From contig WION01000425.1 in assembly GCA_015039365.1 (NCBI GenBank), forward strand, positions 1 to 45,285: 45,285 bases of DNA, written 5' to 3'. This DNA comes from Amanita rubescens (lineage: Eukaryota; Basidiomycota; Agaricomycetes; Agaricales; Amanitaceae). The first letter of the stretch is position 1. The number at the start of each line of letters is the position of its first letter. The position numbers were made by a program, and so were the translations under genes. Below the pieces are notes generated by a model. The model was not told the origin of the DNA. It worked only from the letters and a program-made list of their open reading frames with translations, and made no database searches. This document shows, in pieces, positions 7,875-17,654 of the stretch.

Positions 7875-9686
7875 TGCGTCCGACGATCCGATGCATCCGA
7901 TGTCGGGTTTCGGGGTCCGCAGTGTCAGAGGTCAGAGCCGCCATGTGTCGGGTTTGAGCACTGAGTACAACGTAGCCGGTATCGGCACGTTACACCCGCT
8001 CACCAGTTTTGAATGTTGACGTCACCGTCAACCTGCATCGGGTCGGTGGATGAACAAGGTGAAGTGTCGGAAGCGGAGTGTCCGAGTCGGAAGGGCAGCG
8101 GAAGTCCGTGATTGAACAAGACGGAATGTCGGCGTCGACGGAAGGGGCATCGGAGGTGAGACGTAGTGTCGACGGCGTCTGATTGTGTGTAGGTAGTCGC
8201 AAACAAGGGAGTCAGGGATGGCGATAGGGTTCAGGAAGTGTCGGAGGTCTCAGTGGCAGTCGGCGTGCTGCGGATGCTGTCGGGATGTGGAGGAGGGGCG
8301 TGTCGAGGTGCGGATAGCAGATGGCGTGTCAGCGGATGTCGTCGTAGGCGGTAGAAAGAGTTGGCGAGGTGGGGCGCTACTTCCTGCGATCGCGGTCATC
8401 CCAGTAATCCAATCAATAGTGCTAACCCCTTGCAATGAGGCCACTAAGAAGTTTCCTGAGATGCCGTCGGCGCAATACGGTGTTAAAGAAAGGCGGAGGC
8501 GAAGTCAGTAAAATCGGCGGTGCTAGTCAAGTCATAAAGGGCCTAATGTGAGTCCTGCGTTGTGCGTACTGATATCCGTTATCCGAGTCTGTCCCAACAT
8601 CCCCCACACTCCGGTTGTGCTTTGGATCGACTTGGCGAAGGTTTCTGTGCAGAGATATGCCGGGGGCGATGAGACGTGGTGTTGAGGGTCCGTTTGAGCA
8701 TGAAACATAGCCGTTTGAATGAATACGGCCACGCCGTATCCCGATCCTGGGTAGAAAAGGAAAAAAAAAAAGGCTGAAAAAAAAAAGGAGCTTGACTCAC
8801 ATGCGTCGGAGGAATGGCGGTAGCGTGTGCTGAGGTGTTGGCAGTGTCCGAACGCGGTGGCGGATGGCTAGGCGAGTGCGAGAGGTGAAGGGAAGGTGCA
8901 GGAGTGTGGTCTACACATGTCAGTGAGGTAGGGAATGCGATCCGACGACGAAGGGTCGGGTTGGCGTGAAATGACTGGCGGCTGTGCTCCGGGAGTGTCT
9001 GATACATGAGGCCTGAACATGAGGTATGCTACAAGTCGGCAGCTGAGGAATAGGGCGCGCGATAGCAGTCGATGGGCTCCGATAAGTCCCGATAAGGCTG
9101 CAATAGGCTGTGGACGTCGTGTGGCTGGCTTGGCGGGCTCCCGATGGTTTCTGATGCGATCCAGTAAGGGTGCAGTAAGCTGTAGACGTCGCCAGGCGGG
9201 ATCTGGTAGGCTGTAAACATCGAGCAACGGGGTAGGATGTAAAAGCGGGCCATGGTGCACGAGGCGGACACGTGGTGCGAGGCAGTGCATGTGGATGGTG
9301 CTCGATGGGATCCGATAGGGCTGCGGATGACTGTAGGCATCGAGTGGCGGGGTGCGGAGCCAGGAATGATGCGTAGGCGGGCAGATCGGAGCTGATGTGG
9401 CGGATGGCAGATAGCAGCGGTGCTGTGTATGTCGGAGGGCTGTAGTGCAGATGCGGCGTGTTTGGTGGTAACTAGCAGATGTATGGGAGTGGGAATGAGC
9501 TGATGGGGCCGTCCAGAAAGAATGAGCGCCTCCGGGGCTGTTTGTGAATGAAAAACGAGGGTTTCCTGCGTCCGATGATCCAATGCATCCGACGTCAGGT
9601 TTCGGGGTCCGCAGTGTCGGAGGTCGGAGCCGCCATGTGTCGGGTTTGAGCACTGAGTACAACGTAGCCGGTATCGGCACGTTACA
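7875..9686 (-). mobile_element. TRIM/LARD-like non-autonomous LTR element
   Basis: Two direct repeats of exactly 120 bp (7875-7994 and 9567-9686) differ at about six sites, all transitions. On the minus strand each reads TGTAACGTGCCGATACC..GGACGCA, with TG..CA ends. A purine-rich stretch (GGTGAGCGGG) precedes the left, 3' copy. The 1.57-kb interior is GC-rich with degenerate repeats around CCGATAGGGCTG and GTAGACGTCG. Long minus-strand frames there are open only because of that composition and encode nothing recognisable. I find no target-site duplication (CTACA left, CCGTC right), so the insertion may be rearranged. Confidence 0.5.
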
Positions 9687-10630
9687 CCGTCATGCTGGTT
9701 CAATCTCCGCTTAGCTCCATCACGATGCGAGGACATCAATAAGCTGATAAGCCCAGAGCTTGTCTGCTATGACTCAAAGAAAGAGACTAGAAAGCTATGG
9801 GATAGTGATAAAATAAGTATTATAATGGTGAGCATTGTCAATCTACATGATAAGAATTATTTTGATAATAAGGTGGAATATGTGCAATGTAACCGGGCGG
9901 TGATGATTCTAATAGCCAGTTTGACGGACCTGGTGGGCGACGAAAACCATTTGGAGAGTTGTTTGAGCCTGCAAGAAGGGGCTTGGTCACCGATGCGGTC
10001 ATATTGCTGTTGATCCACTGGTAAGGTAGTATTTTGGTGATTGATCAAGGTGTGATTATACTGATGATTAGAGTCTCCATCATATGTATTCATGATGTTG
10101 CGAAGAGAAGGGACTCCCATGTGTTGGGAGTGAGAGCTGTTTGTCTGGCAGCTTGACGAGCGAGTTGAGGGAAGAGACGGATGTAGCCGCTAGCGAGGGC
10201 TGGTGTGTACAAAGTAGGTGTTGCCAATCCTTAGCTTGAGGCCTTCCACTTTACCCCCGACGTCAAGGCTTAGCGAATACACAATGTCCTGTAATTCATC
10301 ACACTAGTGCTCTGGGCGCGCGACGCGACGTGTACTACCACTTAGCGCATATCTTATCAGAAGCTTAACATTCAAACTCCGCTCAGCGTGGAGTTGTCAC
10401 GCTCTTTTCAAACCCGCTGTCCTGCGTGCTACAGACATTGTCTGACTTAGGGATATTGCATAGGCGTAGCCATATACCTCAATCAGACTTCTATCAACTT
10501 TACTTGATAATTTAAGCCTCTGAAAATCACCCAGACATCATTCTTTGCTGACTGCTAGTTTTTTGGTGTATTATCTCTGCTATTATCACGAAATCTAGTC
10601 GAATTTTTCCAAATAAACATCATACACAGA
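9687..10630. other. Unassigned DNA upstream of the main Ty3-1 gag
   Basis: No supported gene. An 87-codon minus frame (9857-10120) has no recognisable motif. 10300-10620 is AT-rich leader-like sequence running into gag and may be Ty3-1 untranslated region. No LTR ends were found here. Confidence 0.25.
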
Positions 10631-10698
10631 ATGAGTGATACTTCAAGCATCTATTCCAAGAGCTATGAGGGTCCAAGCCCACGGGAAGGTGGTGAAAT

Positions 10699-11928
10699 AT
10701 GAGTTTTCAAACACCCACCCCATTTTCAAACCCAGCGCCAGGGATAGTACCCACAGTCGAACAACAAGTTGAAGACGAAACCTCAGCTCAACTCATCGCT
10801 TCCTTATCCCTTGTAACTGAACCGAAACTCGAAGCTACACGACCTGCACCGTCACCCCCTGTTACATTTCCATACTTGTTTACCCCACCAATCAATCCGT
10901 TTCCTTCTAGAAAAGGAAAAGAACGAGATATGAGTGGATCAGGACCACGAACCGAACCAAGGTCAGATCTACCCAAGATCAAACCTCCGAAACCGTTCGA
11001 AGGAGATCAAAAATACCTTAACCCGTTCTTAGCGAAGGCTGAATTATTCATGAAAATGAATAAGATGATGAATGCCCAAGATAAGATACAATTCATTATG
11101 TATCATATTGATGGCAACGCTCAACAATGGTGCGATAACAAAATAACCGAATATGACGCCAAAACGACAAAATACACCAATTACGACACTTTTGTTAAAG
11201 AACTAAAAGAAGATTGGGGACAAGTAGACGAACCAGGGTTAGCTATGCACAGATTACTCACATGGAAGAAACTTCTGAAGCAATCAATCAATCAGTATAT
11301 CGCACGTGTCGACCGAGACCTCAATTTAGCCAAAGTAACCAACGATACAACGAAATCACATCTCCTAGTTTTAGGACTACCTAACACCTTACGAGAAAAA
11401 CTATGACTAGGAGGCGCTCCAACGAATTATAAATCATTACGAACTCGTATCCTTGACATAGAAGTGGTGAACACGTTATTCTCCACCTTTGGTCAAACTA
11501 AAGACCTCGATGACAAAATGGAGGTCGATGAAGTATTACTGGAACAAGCACGACGAATGCAGATTGCGGAAACTTCCATGGATTGGATTAAAACTGCCAC
11601 ATGCTATGGATGCGGAAATGCAGGACACTTAATCTCCGACTGCCCTAACCCCAAAAAGAAACGACAAAATCTTGGGAATTCACGAGGAAGGGCAGCCCCG
11701 AGAGGACGATTTCGAGGAAAACCACATGGACGAAACAATAACCACAACAAAGGAAAAGGACGACAAATCCAAGGACTGGATGCAGATAGCAATGAAAACG
11801 ACAGCAGTTTGTTGAGTGAAGATTCCGATAGTGAAAACAACGAAAACCAAAGAATTGCCGTCATACGAGAAATGGCAAAAACGTTACCACGCAGCGCCCG
11901 CCGAAAATTAAACAAGAAGGGTTTTTAG
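10699..11928 (+). pseudogene. gag: Ty3/gypsy element 1 Gag (capsid plus CCHC nucleocapsid)
   Basis: Structural Gag polyprotein. Order: Pro/Ser-rich N terminus (MSFQTPTPFSNPAPG); retrotransposon-gag capsid region about residues 95-235 (KPFEGDQKYLNPFLAKAELF, IDGNAQQWC, WGQVDEPG); linker; CCHC knuckle CYGCGNAGHLISDC near 11606-11650; then a basic RG/NK-rich tail. One in-frame TGA at 11404 follows LREKL; without it the frame runs 410 codons. A short upstream frame starting ATG at 10631 (MSDTSSIYSK..) terminates in the ATGA overlapping this start, so either it is an upstream ORF or gag truly starts at 10631 with a 1-nt shift. Confidence 0.85.
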
Positions 11929-11929
11929 A

Positions 11930-12560
11930 AAGAGACGACGATGAATCAGCGTCCGCCATCTCCGAAGACAAACAATTATGTATAAATGGTGTAACAGTAT
12001 CATCTATGTCCAGAAATAAAATCACCATTCCCATCTCTCAATGTTCGAATCTGAAAACTGCTGAAACCAAAGCCCTTATCAACTCAGGCGCACAAGGAAA
12101 ATTTGTCGACAGTTCACTCGTCAATTGGAATAAAATCACCCGCTTAAAGAAACCCATCCCAGTGCGAAATGTGGACGGAACAAACAACAAGTCTGGAGAT
12201 ATATGGTATAAAATCCAGATAAGCTATAACATCGAAGACAACCAGTTTAAAGACTGGTTTTATGTCACACGACTAGGCGATCAATGACTGATATTAGGAT
12301 TACCTTGGCTCCGAGAAATCAACCCCAGAATAGATTGGTCTGAAGGAACAGTTAGATTCCCCGATGGTAGGAAGATCGATCCGGAAGAAGAAACTACATT
12401 TGATTACGATGAAGAAACCGAAATGTATCTTCGGTATATCCAAAAAGAAGAAGAATTGGATGCAGATGAAGACAAAGATCTCGAGACTGATCACCTTTGG
12501 ATCCAAGCAAAAACGTCAGCATCTCAAGCGCTCGCACACGAACACAAAGACAAATCTACA
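11930..12560 (+). pseudogene. pol: Ty3 element 1 protease region, catalytic Asp lost
   Basis: Retropepsin-like aspartic protease at the start of Pol. The core reads ALINSGAQGKFVDS, where the family has a D-S/T-G triad: the codon is AAC (Asn) in place of Asp. The flap/psi region (IPVRNVDGT..) and the terminal ILGLPWL motif (about 12294-12310) are present, with a TGA directly before LILGLPWL. An acidic linker follows (EEELDADEDKDLETDH). The missing Asp would abolish activity, as one Asp per monomer is required in this family. Confidence 0.75.
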
Positions 12561-13604
12561 AAAGTAGAGTTACCCCTGAATATGACAAATGGAGAAAAGT
12601 TTTTGATAAACAGACATTGGAATGATTCCCAATATCACGACAATGGGATCATGCGATAGATCTGAAAGAAGGGTTTAAACCTAAAGTGGCAAAGAATTAC
12701 CCGTTATCAATTCACGAAGAACAGCTAATGAACAAATGGGTTGACGAACAACTCAAAAAAGGATATATTCGACCATCACAATCTCCGCAAGCGTCTCCTT
12801 TCTTTTACGTTGCAAAGAAAGAAAAAGGAGAGTTGAGACCCTGCCAAGATTACTGATACATCAATAGTTGGATGAAACGGAATGCCTATCCCCTTCCTTT
12901 AGTATCCGACTTATTATTAAAACTACGAAAAGCGAAATATTTCTCCAAGTTAGACCTCCGATGGGGTTACAATAATGTGCGAATAAAGAAAGGTGACAAA
13001 TGGAAGGCCGTGTTCACGACGAACCATGGTCTCTTCAAGCCTACCGTAATGCTCTTTGGATTATGCAATTCACCATCGACATTTCAAACGATGATGAACG
13101 AATACTTCCGTGACATGATAGCCGAAGGATGGCTAGTCGTCTACATTGATGACATGTTGATATATGGAGCGAATGAGGAAGAAATGAGGTAGTGCACTAA
13201 GCAAGTCTTGCAATAGCTAAAAGAAAACAATCTGTTCCTGAAACTGGAAAAATGTAAATTCATTGCCAAGGAAGTCAAATTCCTTGGGGTAAAACTCGCT
13301 GGAATCAGCAAATGGCCCGAACCAAAAACTGTTAAACAAATTCGGTCATTTTTAGGATTCGCGAATTTCTACAGGAAATTCATAGGAAACTACGCTGAAA
13401 TAGTGGCTCCATTCACAGAACTTATGAAGAAAACAGTTCCTTTCCGATGGGATGCAGAGTGTCAGAAAGCATTTGACACGCTAAAGGAGAAATTCCGGTT
13501 CTAGTCATGCCAGATCCGATGAAACTGTTTTTATTAGAGACTGATGCGTCAAATTGGGCGGTAGGAGCCATCCTGAAACAATGGGGATCTGATGGAGAAC
13601 TGCA
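12561..13604 (+). pseudogene. pol: Ty3 element 1 reverse transcriptase, interrupted
   Basis: The RT domain is readable across frames: fingers ([19 protein letters not shown]), KLDLRWGYNNVRI, the LFGLCNSPSTFQ motif, and the catalytic YIDDMLIYG box intact at about 13141-13165. The connection region (FLGFANFYRKFI) and the beginning of RNase H (LLETDASNWAVGAIL) follow. Defects: a frame break near 12655, TGA at 12854, two TAG near 13191 and 13216, and a small deletion near 13500. The frame is then broken after the Glu-Leu codons at 13598-13602 by the MULE-like insertion; the same frame continues at 16612. Confidence 0.88.
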
Positions 13605-14063
13605 GTACTTTACACTCCCCCCCCCTTCCCTGTGGATTCCACACATATTCCACACACATTCCACATGATTTCAACAAATGTTAACATATGTTACATATGT
13701 AATCCTACATGGAATCTGTGTGGAATCTGCATGGAATCTATGTGGAATCTGCATGGAATCTATGTAGAATGCATGTATATATATGGAATTGACTACTCTT
13801 TCATTTCTGATAAATGTGGTTGATTGTTTGGCATTGTTTGGCACTGTTTGCACATGGAATAAAAAAATACTTGAAAATACCAAAAAATCATGCCATCAAG
13901 GTTATTTGGTGTTATTTGGCATTGTTATACTTGAGATAAAATCTCTAAAAAATACTTAAAAAATGCAGAAAAATCATGTGATCCTGGCCATACAAGAATT
14001 ATGAGTCCAAATGAGGTCAAACTTGATCTATTTGTCAAATACATTTTCAGATGTGAGTGTAAG

Positions 14064-15121
14064 TAGTGTTTCTATTTCCAGTCTCTCAGGACCAAAAAAG
14101 ACCGGAACCGGACCGGACCAGGACCGATTTGGACTGGACTGCAGTCTCAGGTCTTAGGAGGTCCAAGGGCAGTCTGGTTCCGGTCTTTTTAAATTTTTAA
14201 AATCAAAAAAACTGCAAAAGACCGGTCTAGACCGGTCCTAGACCACTAATTGTCACATGTGACCAACACAGTCATGTTCTCCTATATTTTAGCTTTTTTT
14301 TGAGTATTGAAACATAAAAAATGGTTGAGATTTGAGTTCACAGTGGTAAAGTTTGTCTAAAGTTATATATAACATGTGAATTTTGAAAACATCTGTTGTC
14401 GCAACACTCCAGGTAAGGTATTCTGAAATTAACTAATCTAGGTATGCTCTAGTACATCCAATGGAACATAGTTGAACAGTGGGGAGGGTGAGGGTCAGCA
14501 ACACTGGGCTTCATTCTCTCTTTGGTGATCTCTTTGGCAATCTCTTTGGCAATGTTTGGCAGTCTCCTGGCATCATTAAAAATGGTTTAATGTGGCTTAT
14601 CTGGAGTGCAACTGGGTGTGAGATGATGTGAGGGGTGGAGTGGGGTCTAATGGGACAAGCTGAGCAGTGGAAGGGTGAGGGTCAGCAACACTGGGCTTCA
14701 TTCTCTCTTTGGTGATCTCTTTGGCAATCTCTTTGGCAATGTTTGGCAGTCTCCTGGCATCATCAAAATGGTTTTATGTGGCTCATCTGAGTGCAGCTGG
14801 GTGTGAGAGGGTGTGAGAGGGTGAGGGTTCTGAAGAACATATTGATATTTATGAAGTTTTGTAGTTTTAAATTGTTGTATGGGAGACATAGGGACATAGA
14901 AACTAATGTAAGGACTGGTCTAGACCAGTCCAAGACCGGTCCAGACCAGGACCAGTCCTGGACCGGTCTTAACTGGTCTTTTTTTAAATTAAGACCAGTC
15001 TTGCGGTCTTAAGCGGTCCGGTTCCGGTCTTTTCGATATCAGGGACACCCTGAGACCGGTCCGGTTTTGGTCTTTCCAAAAAAGGAAAAAAAACCGGACT
15101 GGACCGGACCTTGAATCACTA
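14064..15121. mobile_element. Nested hAT-type non-autonomous element, 1058 bp
   Basis: An 8-bp target duplication AGTGTAAG (14056-14063, 15122-15129) flanks ends reading TAGTGTTTC at the left and TAGTGATTC (reverse strand) at the right. Both subterminal regions carry many GACCGG/CCGGTC units (14090-14250 and 14905-15110), a common hAT arrangement. No transposase ORF is present. It lies wholly inside the MULE-like element, so it inserted later. Confidence 0.8.
14485..14806. repeat. Direct duplication, period 187 bp, inside the hAT-type element
   Basis: AGGGTGAGGGTCAGCAACAC begins at 14485 and again at 14672. The copies remain near-identical for roughly 130 bp (CTCTTTGGCAATC doublets, GTCTCCTGGCATCAT) and differ mainly by single indels toward the end. 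It reflects an internal tandem duplication. Confidence 0.8.
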
Positions 15122-16602
15122 AGTGTAAGAAATTTGAAAAGTCTGCAAAAAATCTCACACAATGTGCAAAAATCATGTGATCAAGGTCATGCAAGAGTTG
15201 ACACCAAAGTAAGCCAAACCATAGGTAAATGCAAACAAAAAAAAAAAACTTTGTCTCTTGGTATCACTATTCCATGTGTGACCACCTGCAAAGCCACAAC
15301 TCACACAATTTCAGAGGCATCCAGTAGTGTGGTTTTGTCAGTTTTAGGAATTTGGGATTACTGGTGATGATGAATGGCTGCTGGTAGTGGAAGCAAGTAG
15401 TTGCAACCACAAGTTGTGCAACAGTGTGACTTTAATGTGCAATGATGAGTAGTTGCTGAGGTCAGTCACTCCTGTGGATGTAGCCAGGGCTATCAAATCT
15501 CATGCTCATCATGGGCAGTGGGCTGCTATTAGCTGTTGGTTCCCAGCAACAACCAATGACCACCAATTGCCCATGACAAGTTCAAGAGTTGTCAGATCAT
15601 GAATAAATGTGAGAGGGTTAGAGGTTGTGAGGAATTTGAGATATGTGTTTCAAGGGGAGGAAGGGGGGCTGAGATGAGTGCTTGCCAGTAATTTGGTGAT
15701 AGTAATATGTACATGGTGGTGATGGTTAAGTCATTAGTAGCATATTGGTGACAGTCAGTCCATTATGATGATCATGTCAGTCTCTGCTTAAAGTTAGTAG
15801 TAAGCTCCCATGTGATTGTTGATATAGACTAGTACTAACACTAATACAATAGGATACTGAGTCTTAATATTGAGACACCCATTGAACACAATGCCAATGG
15901 GATAACATTGTTTAGGCAAGACCTAGTGATAGAACACTAAGTTGAACTTGGGGTTCAACTTCTACTGAATACTATAGGCCTTTAACACATATGGAGATAA
16001 CTGCATAAGGTATCATAGGAACTTAGAGAGGGAATTGGTAACTAAGTATGACTCAGAGTCAGTCATATAAGATGAGTACATATAGAAAGTAATTGGGCCT
16101 GTCCAACTAAAAGTACAGGTGTGCATAATGTGGGAGTCCATACCAACACAGTGATCAAGGTTAACTTCCACCTCTCATCACCATCACAAGAAACCACTTG
16201 TATGTAACCACCTGCTCCCTGACAGGAAGGCTGGACATCTACATAGCAGTATAAGACAAATGGCTGATGATATAGCCTGAACAGCACTGGCAAATCAAAC
16301 AAGCACCCATTACAACATCAATTAGCTTTCATAGCATTCCTTATCACATACTTTTTAAAGATTTTCTATAACCTTTCAATTTGAAAAGAACAACAACAAC
16401 TATCTTGAGTTTGACTTCACTTGAAATCATGATTTTTCCTTTAAGATTTTTAACTTGCCCAAATTTGCAGGGAATCTGTGTGGAATGAGTGTGGAATCCG
16501 TGGAATGAGCGTGGAATGAGTGTGGAATCCACGGAATGAGTGCGGATTCCGTGGAATCCCTGTGGAATCTGCGCGGAATGGGGGGGGGAGTGTAAAGTCC
16601 TC

Positions 16603-17461
16603 GAGAACTGCACCCATGTGGATTTATCAGTCATCGGTTAAGCGATAATGAACAAAGATATCAAGTATACGATCGCGAGTTATTAGCAATAAAGAAAGTG
16701 TTTGAAACCTGGAGACACCTTCTTAAAGGAAGCCCGCACACGATTATGATCCACTGTGATCATAAGAATTTATCATATTACAAACATCCGCAGAAGATGA
16801 CCGCCAGACAATCACGCTGGCGGCAAGAAATTACGGAGTTTGATATCAAGTTAGAACATGTCCCTGGATCAAAACTTATTCAGGCAGACACTTTATTGAG
16901 ACGCCCTGACCATATTAATGAAGAAGAGGCAAAAGCAAAAGAAATCCCACAAACAATGATAACCGATGACATGGTTATCGCTGCAATCAATGTATCTTGG
17001 GCAGATAAAATTACCGAATTACTGCCAAAGGACAAATTTGCTAAAGTTGTAATCAACGGTCTCAAACATGGAAAACTACCCCTCCGATCTAAATTTAACG
17101 ACTGGAAGAACAACAATGACATCATTCGTTATCAAGGATGCGTTTATATCCCTCAAAACGAAGAATTACAAAATGAAATAATCAAGTCGCATCATGACCC
17201 TGTAGTTATGGGTCACCCTGGACAATTAAAGACACTAGAGCTTATCCACCGCGACTATTATTGGCCTGGAATGACAACGACCATATCTAAATGGGTCGAA
17301 GGCTGTGCCTTATGTCAACAAATGAAGGTCAATACACATCCGATCACACCGGGTTTGATGCCTATTAAATCCCATGCCACACGCCCATTTGAACAAGTTT
17401 CAATGGACTTCATCACAGATCTGCCAATTATCGACGGTTTTGATTCTGTTTTGACCGTGGT
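16603..17461 (+). pseudogene. pol: Ty3 element 1 RNase H and integrase N-terminal half
   Basis: Continues the frame broken at 13604. RNase H: YDRELLAIKK, IMIHCDHKNLSYY, and the terminal QADTLLRRPD (usually LSRRPD). The integrase zinc finger HHCC is complete (SHHDPVVMGHPG .. CALCQQMK). The catalytic core starts with MDFITDLP (first Asp). Coding ends after FDSVLTVV at 17461; the second Asp and the Glu are absent. Downstream sequence is unrelated and leads to foldback element A, and I found no continuation elsewhere in the window, so the 3' third of the element is lost. Confidence 0.85.
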
Positions 17462-17654
17462 CTATGTACAAACATCTCCCCCTGCCTCCCAAAAATGGTA
17501 ATGCTGTGGGAAAGTGGACTTAGTCAAAATTTAAGTTGGGTATTAAGGGACATAATTATTGGCGGTCACAGAGAATTCAAGAACATGAGCCTTATAATAC
17601 TGGGCAACAGTCAGCTGTGCCCAGGCTTATAAGGCTCATATATTGGGCACATCA
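17462..17654. other. Junction between broken Ty3-1 integrase and foldback A
   Basis: Non-coding. It contains the palindromic pair GAGCCTTATAA / TTATAAGGCTC (about 17587-17635), so it may be part of A's left end or a separate small insertion. The exact breakpoint cannot be fixed. Confidence 0.3.

Larger units (their letters stand above)
13605..16602. mobile_element. MULE-like non-autonomous element, 2998 bp, 10-bp target duplication
   Basis: The target sequence GAGAACTGCA occurs on both sides (13595-13604, 16603-16612). The ends are inverted repeats: ACTTTACACTCC plus nine C on the left, and the same on the reverse strand at the right, offset by two bases. Subterminal zones on both sides are arrays of TGTGGAATC/GGAATG units (13630-13765, 16470-16580), extending the inverted repeat imperfectly. 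A 9-10 bp duplication and long subterminal repeats fit Mutator-like elements. No transposase remains; the interior is AT-rich non-coding DNA plus a nested hAT-type element. Confidence 0.75.

Noticed and set aside
8868..9739. Long overlapping minus-strand ORFs (270 and 236 codons)
   Set aside because: Both are open because of GC-rich degenerate repeats inside the TRIM-like element; composition is Ser/Pro/His/Arg-heavy with no domain, and one frame runs through the LTR end.
7456..10698. Possible giant intron joining the leader ORF to gag (GT at 7456)
   Set aside because: The interval contains an independent LTR-type element and other DNA; nested insertion is simpler than a 3.2-kb intron where real introns are about 50-70 nt.
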